Assembly: GCF_005405925.1 (NCBI RefSeq)
Contig: NZ_BJHV01000001.1
Span: 7,192,001 to 7,256,000, forward strand
Length of the DNA: 64,000 nt
From: Streptomyces antimycoticus
GTDB lineage: Bacteria; Actinomycetota; Actinomycetes; Streptomycetales; Streptomycetaceae
Reading direction: 5' to 3'
Shown here piece by piece: positions 9,257-18,263 of the stretch. The translations under genes and the position numbers were made by a program. A model generated the notes under the pieces. That model was not told the origin of the DNA and did not search any database. It was given only the letters and a program-made list of their open reading frames with translations. The first letter of the stretch is position 1, and every line of letters begins with the position of its first letter.

Positions 9257-9538
9257 ATGAACGAGAGAGTCCGCCTCACCGTGTGGGTCCGCGGCCGCGT
9301 CCAGGGCGTCGGCTTCCGCTGGTACACCCGGGCCAACGCGCTGCGTATCGGGGCCCTCGTCGGCTTTGCCTCCAACCTCGCCGACGGGCGGGTGCAGGTG
9401 GTCGCGGAGGGCCCGCGTGCGGAATGCGAACAGCTGCTCGAATGGCTCCGGGATGGCGACACGCCCGGGAAAGTCGAGGGAATCACCGAGATCTGGGACA
9501 CACCGCGCGGTGGTTACGGCACCTTCGAAATCCGTTGA
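9257..9538 (+). CDS. acyP: Acylphosphatase
   Basis: This 93-residue protein hydrolyses acyl phosphates such as 1,3-bisphosphoglycerate and acetyl- or carbamoyl-phosphate. It matches the family over its whole length: [12 protein letters not shown] contains the phosphate-binding loop and catalytic Arg21, and [17 protein letters not shown] contains catalytic Asn40. Length and fold order are normal. Start is ATG 9257. It is transcribed away from the CAP-domain gene and is followed by a 373-bp gap. Confidence 0.95.
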   Translation: MNERVRLTVWVRGRVQGVGFRWYTRANALRIGALVGFASNLADGRVQVVAEGPRAECEQLLEWLRDGDTPGKVEGITEIWDTPRGGYGTFEIR

Positions 9539-9911
9539 TCAACTCACCGGAGGCACCCTCCGCGGTACCCCGCTGACCATGCCTTCCCTGCGCACGGTGA
9601 GCAGAAATCGGCTGATGGTTGCCAACGGCGCCGCGCCGTGGAAGGCTGCGGAGTCACGGAAGATCCCCGACCGCCATGGGTCCTCTGGGGAGGGGTCGGC
9701 ACAGTCCGCCGCCCGTGTGCTCTCGGCCGTTGCGGCCCCGTCGGCATGTGATCGTGTTGACCCTCAAACCAATTGGTGAGACGCTGGAAGCCCCGCGCAC
9801 CTTAACTGTTTGCCGCGCAGCACGGTAGTAATTTCGGCAAGCATCGCGGGTGCAAATCCCTCACGACCCACACCGCTTCGGTCGGTCACTCAGTGTGGAG
9901 GACCATCCATC
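9539..9911. other. 373-bp intergenic region with a candidate promoter
   Basis: No credible gene is seen here. The right half contains TTGACC (9757-9762), a good -35 hexamer, followed at once by the 10-bp palindrome ACCAATTGGT (9768-9777), which would fall in the spacer of a promoter reading toward the small coiled-coil gene at 9912. A clear -10 hexamer is not obvious. The stretch 9760-9850 is AT-richer than its surroundings. The left half shows nothing I recognise. Confidence 0.4.
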
Positions 9912-10121
9912 ATGGCAAAGGCGCTTCTCGGTTACGTCGGCGGTTCCGACCCCCGAGTCCTCGCCGAGATGCGACGGCTACAGCAGCGCGTCCAGGATCT
10001 TGAATCCGAGCTCGTCCGGATTCAGGCCGAGAACGACGCACTGTCCGCCGCCGCTCACCACCACGGCGACTCGCTGCTCGAAAGCATCGACGTATCCCAG
10101 GCGGAGCCTGCGCTCGCCTGA
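9912..10121 (+). CDS. Small conserved coiled-coil protein
   Basis: A 69-residue protein beginning MAKALLGYVGGSDPRVL after the purine-rich GTGGAGGACC. Residues 17-45 form a short amphipathic coiled coil (EMRRLQQRVQDLESELVRIQ). The rest is His/Ala-rich and acidic (HHHGDSLLESIDVSQ). It has neither a signal peptide nor a membrane segment. Proteins of this kind sit upstream of smc in Streptomyces; a role in chromosome organisation would be inference from position only. Its transcript probably ends at the hairpin at 10172-10193. Confidence 0.75.
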   Translation: MAKALLGYVGGSDPRVLAEMRRLQQRVQDLESELVRIQAENDALSAAAHHHGDSLLESIDVSQAEPALA

Positions 10122-10171
10122 CCCAGCCCAAGGGCCGGTCGGGCTGCATCGTCAGCCGCTTGAGAATCTTC

Positions 10172-10193
10172 AAGGGACGCCTCGGCGTCCCTT
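10172..10193 (+). terminator. Hairpin terminator after the small coiled-coil gene
   Basis: A perfect 10-bp stem, AAGGGACGCC / GGCGTCCCTT, with a minimal 2-nt loop and followed by CGTCGTC. It lies 51 bp after the stop of the 69-residue gene and about 165 bp before smc, so smc must have its own promoter in 10194-10359. Confidence 0.75.
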
Positions 10194-10359
10194 CGTCGTC
10201 TCCCAAGTGGTCTCCGAGCCACCCTTACCGACTGATGTGCCCCTCTCTCCCAGCGGTGAAACCGATCATTGCTGAAACCGAGAAAAAGCCGGGACGGGAG
10301 TGCGGCGCCACCGTCACGGGACGGTGCCGGAAGAGGGGTGGCGGGTAGAGTCCAATGGC

Positions 10360-13300
10360 GTGCATCTCAAGAGCCTGACGCTGCGAGGGTTCAAATCCTT
10401 CGCCTCCGCCACGACGCTCCGGTTCGAGCCGGGGATCACCTGCGTCGTCGGCCCCAACGGCTCGGGCAAGTCCAATGTCGTGGACGCCCTTTCCTGGGTC
10501 ATGGGCGAACAGGGTGCCAAGTCCCTGCGCGGCGGCAAGATGGAGGACGTCATCTTCGCCGGCACCACCGGCCGTCCCCCGCTCGGCCGCGCCGAGGTCT
10601 CGCTCACCATCGACAACGCCGATGGCGCGCTGCCCATCGACTACGCCGAAGTCACCATCACGCGGATCATGTTCCGCAACGGCGGCAGCGAGTACCAGAT
10701 CAACGGGGACACGTGCCGGCTGCTGGACATCCAGGAGCTGCTGTCCGACTCCGGCATCGGCCGTGAGATGCACGTCATCGTCGGGCAGGGCCAGCTCGAC
10801 GGGGTGCTGCACGCCGACCCGACCGGCCGCCGCGCCTTCATCGAGGAGGCCGCGGGCGTCCTCAAGCACCGCAAGCGCAAGGAGAAGGCGCTGCGGAAGC
10901 TGGACGCGATGCAGGCGAACCTCGCACGCGTCCAGGACCTCACCGACGAGCTGCGCCGCCAGCTCAAGCCGCTCGGCCGGCAGGCCGCGGTGGCCCGGCG
11001 GGCCGCCGTCATCCAGGCCGATCTGCGCGACGCCCGGCTGCGCCTGCTCGCCGACGACCTGGTGACCCTGCGCGAGGCGCTGCGCGCCGAGATCGCCGAC
11101 GAGGCCGAGCTCAAGCGGCGCAAGGAGACCGCCGAGGCCGAGCTGCGCACCGCACAGCAGCGTGAGGCGGCGCTGGAGGAGCAGGTACGGCAGCTCGCGC
11201 CCCGGCTCCGGGACGCCCAGCAGACCTGGTACGAGCTCTCGCAGCTCGCCGAGCGGGTGCGCGGCACCATCAGCCTGGCGGACGCCCGGGTCAAGAGCGC
11301 CACCTCCGCCCCGGGGAGGAGCGGCGCGGCCGCGACCCGAAGGACATGGAGCGCGAGGCGGCCCGCATCCGGGAGCAGGAGGCCGAGCTGGAGGCCGCCC
11401 TGGAGGCGGCGAGCCGGGCGCTGGAGGACACCGTGGCGCACCGGGCCGACCTGGAGCGCAGCCTGGCCGACGAGGAGCGCCGCCTGAAGGACGTGGCCCG
11501 TGCCATCGCCGACCGCCGCGAAGGACTCGCCCGGCTCCAGGGCCAGGTGAACGCGGCCCGCAGCCGGGCCGGTTCGGCGCGCGCCGAGATCGAGCGGCTG
11601 GCCGCGTCCCGCGACGAGGCACAGACCCGGGCGGTCGCCGCGCAGGAGGAGTACGAGCAGCTCAAGGCGGAGGTCGACGGACTCGACGCGGACGACGCGG
11701 AATTGGCGGAGCGCCATGAGGCCGCCAAGCGCGAGCTGGCCGAGGCGGAGGCCGCGCTGAGCGCGGCCCGCGAGGCCGCGACGGCCGCCGAGCGTGAGCG
11801 CGCCGCGACCTCCGCCCGCCATGACGCCCTCGCGCTCGGCCTGCGCCGTAAGGACGGCACGGGCGCTCTGCTGGCCGCCGCCGACCGCCTCGGCGGACTG
11901 CTGGGCCCCGCCGCCGAACTCCTCACCGTCACCCCGGGCTTCGAGGTGCCCGTCGCCGCGGCCCTGGGCGCCGCCGCCGACGCGATCGCCGTCACCGGCC
12001 CCCGCGCGGCGGCCGAGGCGATCCGCCTCCTGCGCGCCGACGACGCCGGCCGCGCCGCCCTTCTCCTCACCACGGCCGCCCCCGACCTGACCACGGCTGC
12101 CTCCGACCGCGCGGAGCCCCCGGCCGCCGCCTCGGAGCCGGGCGGTTCCGGCGCCGCGCACGCCGCCTCCGGTGAATCGGCGCCGGGCGGCCGGGCGGGT
12201 GGGTCCGCCGGCGCGGGTGACGGGGCCGTCGCCGTACCGGGCACGCGGTCCCCGGACGGTCCGGTAGCCGGGTCCTCCGGTTCCGATGACGGCTCTCGGC
12301 ACGGCGGAGCGGACTCCTGGGGCACGGCCTCGGGGTCCGCGCAGGCCGTCGCCGATACCGCGGGGGCGTCGCCCGGCGGTGCCAGCCCGGGCACCCGCGC
12401 GCCGGATGCCGACGGCGCGAGCCGGGGCGACACGGGTGCCGCGAGCGCGTCCGTAGGGCCCGGCGCGGACCGGCCCGTGGTGCCGGGGACGCGGCCGGAG
12501 GCGTCCGGGGGCGAGGGCCGCGATCCCCATACGGCGTCTGACGGCGCCCCACCCGCTTCGGACCCCGGTGCCACGGTCGCCGCCGCCGGCGGGCCGTCCG
12601 CGTCGGCCGTTTCCGCGCGGGTGCCGCATCCCGCCGGGGAGAGGCGACCGTTCCGGGTGGTGTACCCGAAGGGGCCGTCACCCGCGATGAGCCCGGTAAG
12701 GCCGCGGTGGCCGAAAAATCCCCGCTGGTGGCGGATTTGGTGGCCGGGCCCGCGGCGCTGCTGCCCGCCGTAAGGCGGCTGCTCGACGGCATGGTGGTGG
12801 TCGGGACCCTGGAGGAGGCCGAGGAACTGCTCACGCGGCAACCGGAGTTGACGACCGTGACCGCCGATGGCGATCTGCTCGGGGCGCACTTCGCGCAGGG
12901 CGGGTCGGCCGGGGCGCCCAGCCTGCTGGAGGTGCAGGCGTCCGTCGACGAGGCGGCGGCGGAACTCGAGCGGCTCGCCGTACGGTGCGAGGAGCTGGCC
13001 GGGGCGCAGCGCGCGGCAAAGGAGCGGCGGGCCGAGTGCCTGGCGCTGGTCGAGGAGCTGGCGGGCCGCCGGAGCGCGGCGGACCGCGAGAAGTCGCGGG
13101 TCGCGCAGTCGCTGGGCCGGCTGGCCGGGCAGGCGCGCGGGCCGCCGGGGAGGCCGAGCGGTCGGCCGCGGCCGTCACCAGGGCCGAGGAGGCGCTGGAG
13201 CGGGCGACCGAGGAGGCGGAGGAGCTGGCCGAGCGGCTGGCGGTGGCCGAGGAAGCCGCCGCGGGTGATGGGGATGCGGAGGAGCCCGACACCTCCGTAC

Positions 13301-14553
13301 GGGACCGGCTCGCGGCCGACGGCGCCAACGCCCGGCAGACCGAGATGGAGGCGCGGCTCCAGGTCCGTACGCATGAGGAGCGCGTCAAGGGGCTCGCGGG
13401 GCGGGCCGACGCGCTCGACCGGGGCGCGCGCGCCGAGCGCGAGGCCCGGGCCCGCGCCGAGCAGTTGCGCGCCCGGCTGCGCCATGAGGCCCAGGTGGCC
13501 TCCGCCGTGGCCTCCGGCGCCCGCCAGCTGCTCGCCCATGTCGAGCTGTCGCTGGTACGGGCCGGGCAGGAGCGGGACGCCGCCGAGCGAGCCAAGGCCG
13601 AGCGCGAGCGGGAGCTGGATGCCGCCCGCGGTCTGGGGCGCGACCTCAAGGGTGAGCTGGACAAGCTGACCGACTCGGTGCACCGGGGCGAGGTGCTGGG
13701 GGCGGAGAAGCGGATGCGGATCGAGCAGCTGGAGAGCAAGGCGCTGGAGGAGCTGGGCGTCGAACCGGCCGGGCTGATCGCCGAATACGGCCCCGACCAG
13801 CTCGTCCCGCCGTCCCTTCCTGCGGAAGGGGAGGTGCTGCCGGAGACTGGGTCCGATAGCGGCTCCGCCGCGGGCGAGCATCCGCGCAACCAGCCGGTGC
13901 GCTATGTGAGGGGGCAGCAGGAGAAGCGGCTGAAGGCCGCGGAGCGCGCGTACCAGCAGCTCGGCAAGGTCAATCCGCTGGCGCTGGAGGAGTTCGCGGC
14001 GCTGGAGGAGCGGCATCAGTTCCTGAGCGAGCAGCTGGAGGACCTCAAGAAGACCCGGGCCGATCTCCTGCAGGTGGTCAAGGAGGTCGACGAGCGGGTC
14101 GAGCAGGTCTTCACGGAGGCCTACCGGGACACGGCGCGCGAGTTCGAGGGCGTCTTCTCACGGCTGTTCCCGGGCGGGGAGGGGCGGCTGGTGCTGACCG
14201 ACCCCGAGAACATGCTGACCACGGGCGTGGATGTGGAGGCCCGGCCGCCGGGCAAGAAGGTCAAGCGGCTGTCGCTGCTGTCGGGCGGTGAGCGCTCGCT
14301 GACCGCCGTGGCCCTGCTGGTGTCGATCTTCAAGGCGCGACCGAGCCCGTTCTATGTGATGGACGAGGTCGAGGCGGCGCTCGACGACACCAATCTGCAG
14401 CGGCTGATCCGGATCATGCAGGAGCTGCAGGAGGCTTCCCAGCTGATCGTGATCACTCACCAGAAGCGGACGATGGAGGTCGCCGACGCGCTGTACGGCG
14501 TCTCCATGCAGGGTGACGGCGTCTCAAAGGTCATCAGCCAGCGCTTGCGGTGA
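10360..14553 (+). CDS. smc: Chromosome segregation/condensation ATPase Smc, with three apparent frameshifts
   Basis: Smc forms the condensin ring with ScpA and ScpB. Start is GTG 10360 ([19 protein letters not shown]). The head has Walker [10 protein letters not shown], the C-terminal signature [17 protein letters not shown] and Walker [14 protein letters not shown]; two long coiled coils flank a hinge. The reading frame breaks three times: near the GGGG at 11313-11316, somewhere in 12635-12700, and at GGG near 13138-13140. Adding one base at each restores the frame, so these look like assembly deletions. Corrected length is about 1,398 residues against roughly 1,190 for typical bacterial Smc; the excess is a low-complexity block (12070-12715) between the two hinge halves. 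Confidence 0.92.
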
Positions 14554-14564
14554 CCGATTCAATA

Positions 14565-14679
14565 CTTGAAGTCAAGACATGCCGCTGCATGTCGCTGTGC
14601 TGGAACGATTTCTTCGTCACACCCTATTGACTTCGAAACTTGAAGGAATAGTCTCTGCAACGTTGCTTTTACCTTCAAG
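14565..14679 (+). promoter_or_regulatory. glcP upstream region with three CTTGAAG motifs
   Basis: The 216-bp gap before glcP is AT-rich for this genome. CTTGAAG occurs at 14565-14571 (inside the palindrome CTTGAAGTCAAG) and 14639-14645, and as the inverted CTTCAAG at 14673-14679. TTGACT at 14628-14633 could be a -35 hexamer just before the second copy. The repeats look like operator half-sites for a sugar-responsive regulator; none is identified. Confidence 0.4.
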
Positions 14680-14769
14680 TGGTGGTCGACGCCTCAGCAG
14701 CCTCCGCTGGAAGGGCCAGCCGTCCCCCCACGTTCGGCAGCGTTGCCGGACGGGCGTCAGGAGTTCACG

Positions 14770-16188
14770 TTGTCCACCACCGTGCAGGCAGAGGGAGCCG
14801 AGGGCCGCAAGGCCCAGCCGGACCACCTCGGCCATGTCATCTTCATCACCGCCGCCGCCGCGATGGGTGGCTTTCTCTTCGGCTACGACAGCTCGGTGAT
14901 CAACGGAGCGGTTGAAGCCATCCGGGGCAAGTACGACATCGGCTCCGCGGCCCTCGCCCAGGTCGTGGCCATCGCCCTGATCGGCTCGGCCATCGGCGCC
15001 GCCACCGCGGGCCGGATAGCCGACCGGATCGGCCGGATCCGCGTCATGCAGATCGCCGCCGCCCTCTTCACGATCAGCGCGGTCGGCTCGGCGCTGCCCT
15101 TCTCGCTGTGGGACCTGGCGATGTGGCGGGTGCTCGGCGGTATTGGCATCGGCATGGCCTCGGTGATCGGCCCGGCCTACATCGCCGAGGTCGCCCCGCC
15201 CGCCTACCGTGGCCGGCTCGCCTCGTTCCAGCAGGCCGCGATCGTCGTCGGCATCGCCATCTCCCAGCTCGTCAACTGGGGCATCCTCAACCTCGCCGAC
15301 GACGACCAGCGCGGCGAGATCGCCGGCCTGGAGGCCTGGCAGTGGATGCTCGGCGTCATGGTCATCCCCGCCGTCCTCTACGGGCTGCTGTCCTTCGCCA
15401 TCCCCGAGTCGCCCCGCTTCCTGATCTCCGTCGGCCGGACCGAGCAGGCCAAGCAGGTCCTCGAAGAGGTCGAGGGCAAGACCGTGGACCTCGATGTGCG
15501 GGTCGCCGAGATCGACCGGGCCATGCGCAGTGAGGAGAAGTCCACCTTCAAGGACCTCCTCGGCGGCCGATTCGGCCTGCTGCCCATCGTCTGGATCGGC
15601 ATCGGGCTCTCGGTCTTCCAGCAGCTCGTCGGCATCAACGTGGCGTTCTACTACTCCTCGACGCTGTGGCAGTCCGTGGGCGTCGACCCGAGCAGCTCGT
15701 TCTTCTACTCCTTCACCACGTCGATCATCAACATCCTCGGCACCGTGATCGCGATGATCTTCGTCGACCGGATCGGCCGCAAGCCGCTCGCGCTCATCGG
15801 CTCCGTGGGCATGGCTGTCTCCCTCGGCCTGGTGGCCTGGGCCTTCTCGGCGCACCTGGTGGACGGCAAGCTGCCGCACGCCCAGGGTGTCCTCGCGCTG
15901 ATCGCCGCCCACGCCTTCGTGCTCTTCTTCGCCCTCTCGTGGGGCGTGGTGGTCTGGGTCCTGCTCGGCGAGATGTTCCCGAACAAGATCCGCGCCGCGG
16001 CCCTCGGTGTCGCCGCCTCCGCCCAGTGGATCGCCAACTGGGCCATCACCGCCAGCTTCCCGAGCCTGTCGGAATGGAACCTGTCGGCCACGTACGTCAT
16101 GTACACAGCCTTCGCCCTGCTCTCGATCCCGTTCATCCTCAAGTGGGTGCCGGAGACCAAGGGCAAGGCGTTGGAGGAGATGGGCTAA
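14770..16188 (+). CDS. glcP: Glucose permease, MFS sugar:H+ symporter (GlcP)
   Basis: A 472-residue, 12-helix major facilitator of the sugar porter family; Streptomyces takes up glucose mainly by GlcP rather than a PTS. Family marks are FLFGYDSSVINGAV in helix 1, GRIADRIGR between helices 2 and 3, PESPRFLI after helix 6, QQLVGINVAFYYSS in helix 7, DRIGRKPL and the C-terminal VPETKGKALEE. The TTG start at 14770 follows AGGAG by 7 nt and gives the length I recall for S. coelicolor GlcP1; an in-frame GTG lies 27 nt upstream. Probably monocistronic, ending at the hairpin at 16221-16251. Confidence 0.95.
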   Translation: MSTTVQAEGAEGRKAQPDHLGHVIFITAAAAMGGFLFGYDSSVINGAVEAIRGKYDIGSAALAQVVAIALIGSAIGAATAGRIADRIGRIRVMQIAAALFTISAVGSALPFSLWDLAMWRVLGGIGIGMASVIGPAYIAEVAPPAYRGRLASFQQAAIVVGIAISQLVNWGILNLADDDQRGEIAGLEAWQWMLGVMVIPAVLYGLLSFAIPESPRFLISVGRTEQAKQVLEEVEGKTVDLDVRVAEIDRAMRSEEKSTFKDLLGGRFGLLPIVWIGIGLSVFQQLVGINVAFYYSSTLWQSVGVDPSSSFFYSFTTSIINILGTVIAMIFVDRIGRKPLALIGSVGMAVSLGLVAWAFSAHLVDGKLPHAQGVLALIAAHAFVLFFALSWGVVVWVLLGEMFPNKIRAAALGVAASAQWIANWAITASFPSLSEWNLSATYVMYTAFALLSIPFILKWVPETKGKALEEMG

Positions 16189-16220
16189 CCCCCCCGCCGC
16201 CCACTCCTCGCACAGGAGAA

Positions 16221-16251
16221 CTGCCCCGCCTCAGTCCTTGAGGCGGGGCAG
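16221..16251. terminator. Bidirectional hairpin terminator between glcP and the LLM gene
   Basis: A perfect 13-bp stem, CTGCCCCGCCTCA / TGAGGCGGGGCAG, with a 5-nt loop. It serves glcP from the left; from the right it includes the stop codon of the convergent LLM gene, whose last codons form part of the hairpin. Confidence 0.85.
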
Positions 16252-17216
16252 CACTCGTTCCGCGAACAGCCGCAGGGACCGCCAGCCCTCCTCGACCGGC
16301 ATCCCCCGCACAGCGGATGGAGCACCAGGCTCGCCATCTCGCCGCCCTCCGCCGTGTACGCGACGCACTCCTCGGGGGTGACGATGCGGTAGACGCCCTC
16401 GCGGCGCAGAGCCGCCACGTCCTCGGCCCGTGAGCGCACCGCCGAGCGCACCGTGCCCTGCTGCCAGGAGGCATACCTGCGCGCCTCGTACAGCAGATGG
16501 GTGCCGTACCGCGCCCAGGCCCGGTCCGGGTCCTCGGCCAGATGCAGCAGCGGAGTGGCCGCCGGGGGCATCAGACACCAGCCCTCGGTGCCGTACTCCG
16601 CCCGCCGCGCGTGGTAGTACGCCTCCAGCTCCGGCAGATGCGCGCTCGGGAAGAACGGCAGCCCGAGGCGGGCCGCCCGGCGGGCCGCCGCCTGCGAACT
16701 GCCGCCGACCAGCAGCGGCGGATGCGGCCGGGTGTACGGGCGCGGGGTGATCCGGACGGTGCGGCCCCGGTAGTCGAAGGGCTCGCCCGTCCAGGCCGCG
16801 AGCAGCGTCTCCAGCGCCTCGTCCTGCAGCACCCCGCGCCGCTTCCAGTCCTTGTCCTGGGCCGCGTACTCCTCCGGCCGGTAGCCGATCCCCGCCACCG
16901 TGATCAGCCGCCCGCCACTGGCCAGATCCAGCACGGCGAGGTCCTCGGCCAGCCGCAGCGGGTCGTACAGCGGCGCGATCAGCGCCGAGAGGGTGACGGT
17001 GATCCGGCGGGTGGCACCCAGCAGCGTGCCCGCGAAGGGCAGCGGGGCGGGCAGCCAGTTGTCGGGGGAGCCGTGGTGCTCCTCGGTCTGGAGGGTGGAG
17101 ATGCCCCGCTCATCGGCGAAGGCCGCCATCTCAAGGGCGGCGCGGTACCGCTCGGACAGGCTGCGCGGGGTCGCGTCGGGATCGACGAGGTTGAGGCGTA
17201 CGACCGTGACGGGCAT
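16231..17216 (-). CDS. LLM-class flavin-dependent oxidoreductase, with an apparent frameshift
   Basis: A luciferase-like (beta/alpha)8 monooxygenase that would use reduced F420 or FMN; the substrate is unknown. ATG 17216 (MPVTVVRLNLVDP) gives about 328 residues once a single missing base is allowed. Family marks include AAFADERGISTLQTEEHHG, LAEDLAVLDLASGGRLI, GIGYRPEEY and PPLLVGGSSQAAARRAA. Near the C-terminus the frame breaks at the run of five C at 16303-16307: one added base turns LHPLCGGCRSRR into LHPLCGGMPVEEGWRSLRL and reaches a stop inside the terminator hairpin. Upstream is a roughly 200-bp divergent promoter region. Confidence 0.85.
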
Positions 17217-17418
17217 GGCGGATGTCCTCCTTCGTCGCGGATACGGCAGCCGGACCGTAGCTGACGGGCCGTCAAATCGCCACCTACATGGGCCGTTCGG
17301 CCCACCGACCGGGCATGGCCGGGACGGATGACTCATGTGCCTGGGACGCGGGCGGCCGATCGTAAGGGTCGGCCCGCCCCATGGGCCGCAGCCCACAACG
17401 CCAACTGAGGAGGGGTGC

Positions 17419-17817
17419 GTGACAATCAGCACGGGGGAATCACTCATCACCGCGGCCGACATCGACGACCTCATCGTCCGGGTCCGGCTGACCGCGGGCG
17501 ACCCCGGGGACCTGGAATCCGCCAAGGCCGCGCTCTTCTCCGACGCCGCCCCGGACCCCGAGGCCGCGCGGCCCATCCGGCAGCGGCTGCTGGTGACCGC
17601 CCTGCACCACGGGGGCGCGCTGCTGGCCAAGCTGCTCAGCCGGCTGAGCCCCCGCGAAACCGCGATGGTGCGCCGGTACGCACACCGGCTCGCCAACTTC
17701 CTGGAGACGCTGGAGGTCTGGGCGGCGCAGCCCATCATGCTCGCCCTGATGCGCTTCGGACTGCCTTACGAAGAGGCCGAGACGATCGCCGTCGCCGTCC
17801 TGGTGCTCGTGTGGTGA
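17419..17817 (+). CDS. Hypothetical protein, 132 residues
   Basis: Not recognised. GTG 17419 follows a strong GAGGAGGGG, giving VTISTGESLITAADIDDLIV. The protein appears largely helical, has no cysteine and no signal peptide, and ends in a hydrophobic stretch (AETIAVAVLVLVW) that could contact the membrane. A positively charged central helix contains LLSRLSPRETAMVRRYAHRL. It is the first gene of an accessory cassette with a secreted protein and a two-component system, all on the same strand, but 136 bp separate it from the next gene, so cotranscription is uncertain. Confidence 0.6.
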   Translation: MTISTGESLITAADIDDLIVRVRLTAGDPGDLESAKAALFSDAAPDPEAARPIRQRLLVTALHHGGALLAKLLSRLSPRETAMVRRYAHRLANFLETLEVWAAQPIMLALMRFGLPYEEAETIAVAVLVLVW

Positions 17818-17953
17818 GCATCCGGCCCCGGCGCCGCCGACGGGATACGGAACGGGGGTGCTAGGAGGTCACCGGTTCGGGTGGGGCGCGGCAACCGCGC
17901 ACTTCACGGCCGCGGCGGCGGGTAGGGCTCGGGCGAGACCAAGGAGAACGACC

Positions 17954-18262
17954 ATGCGCCCTACCCGAATCCGCACGGTGATCGCACTCGGCCTGAGCGC
18001 CGGGGCCGTCGTGTGGACCGCGGCCGCCTCACCCGCCACCGCCTCCTCCCCGGCCGCCACGTCCGAGGACACCGCCTGGCGGGAGGCGGGGCATTACGAC
18101 ACCACCGCGGCCTGCAAGCGCGCGGGCAAGGCGGGCATCGAGCGGCACAAGTGGAACGAGTACAAGTGCCGCCCCGGCCGCAACGACAACTACGTCACGC
18201 TGTGGGCCAGAGGCGGCTCCGGCGTGGCGCGCGCCCTGACCGCCGGGCCGGCCGCCGGCTGA
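17954..18262 (+). CDS. Small secreted protein with two cysteines
   Basis: A 102-residue protein with a clear Sec signal peptide: basic start MRPTRIR, hydrophobic core VIALGLSAGAVVWTAAA and a likely cleavage after ATA. The mature part has two cysteines (TTAACKRAGKAG and NEYKCRPGRND) that could form a disulfide, an aromatic segment (NYVTLWARGG) and a flexible tail. AAGGAG precedes ATG 17954. Its stop is 1 bp from the sensor-kinase start at 18264, so the pair is almost certainly cotranscribed and coupled. A natural guess is that it modulates or is sensed by the kinase; there is no direct evidence. No family was recognised. Confidence 0.72.
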   Translation: MRPTRIRTVIALGLSAGAVVWTAAASPATASSPAATSEDTAWREAGHYDTTAACKRAGKAGIERHKWNEYKCRPGRNDNYVTLWARGGSGVARALTAGPAAG

Positions 18263-18263
18263 G

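Noticed and set aside
10360..14553. smc as several separate small genes or a pseudogene
   Set aside because: All parts join in the correct order with every functional motif intact after adding one base at three points, and smc is important for growth; assembly error is simpler.
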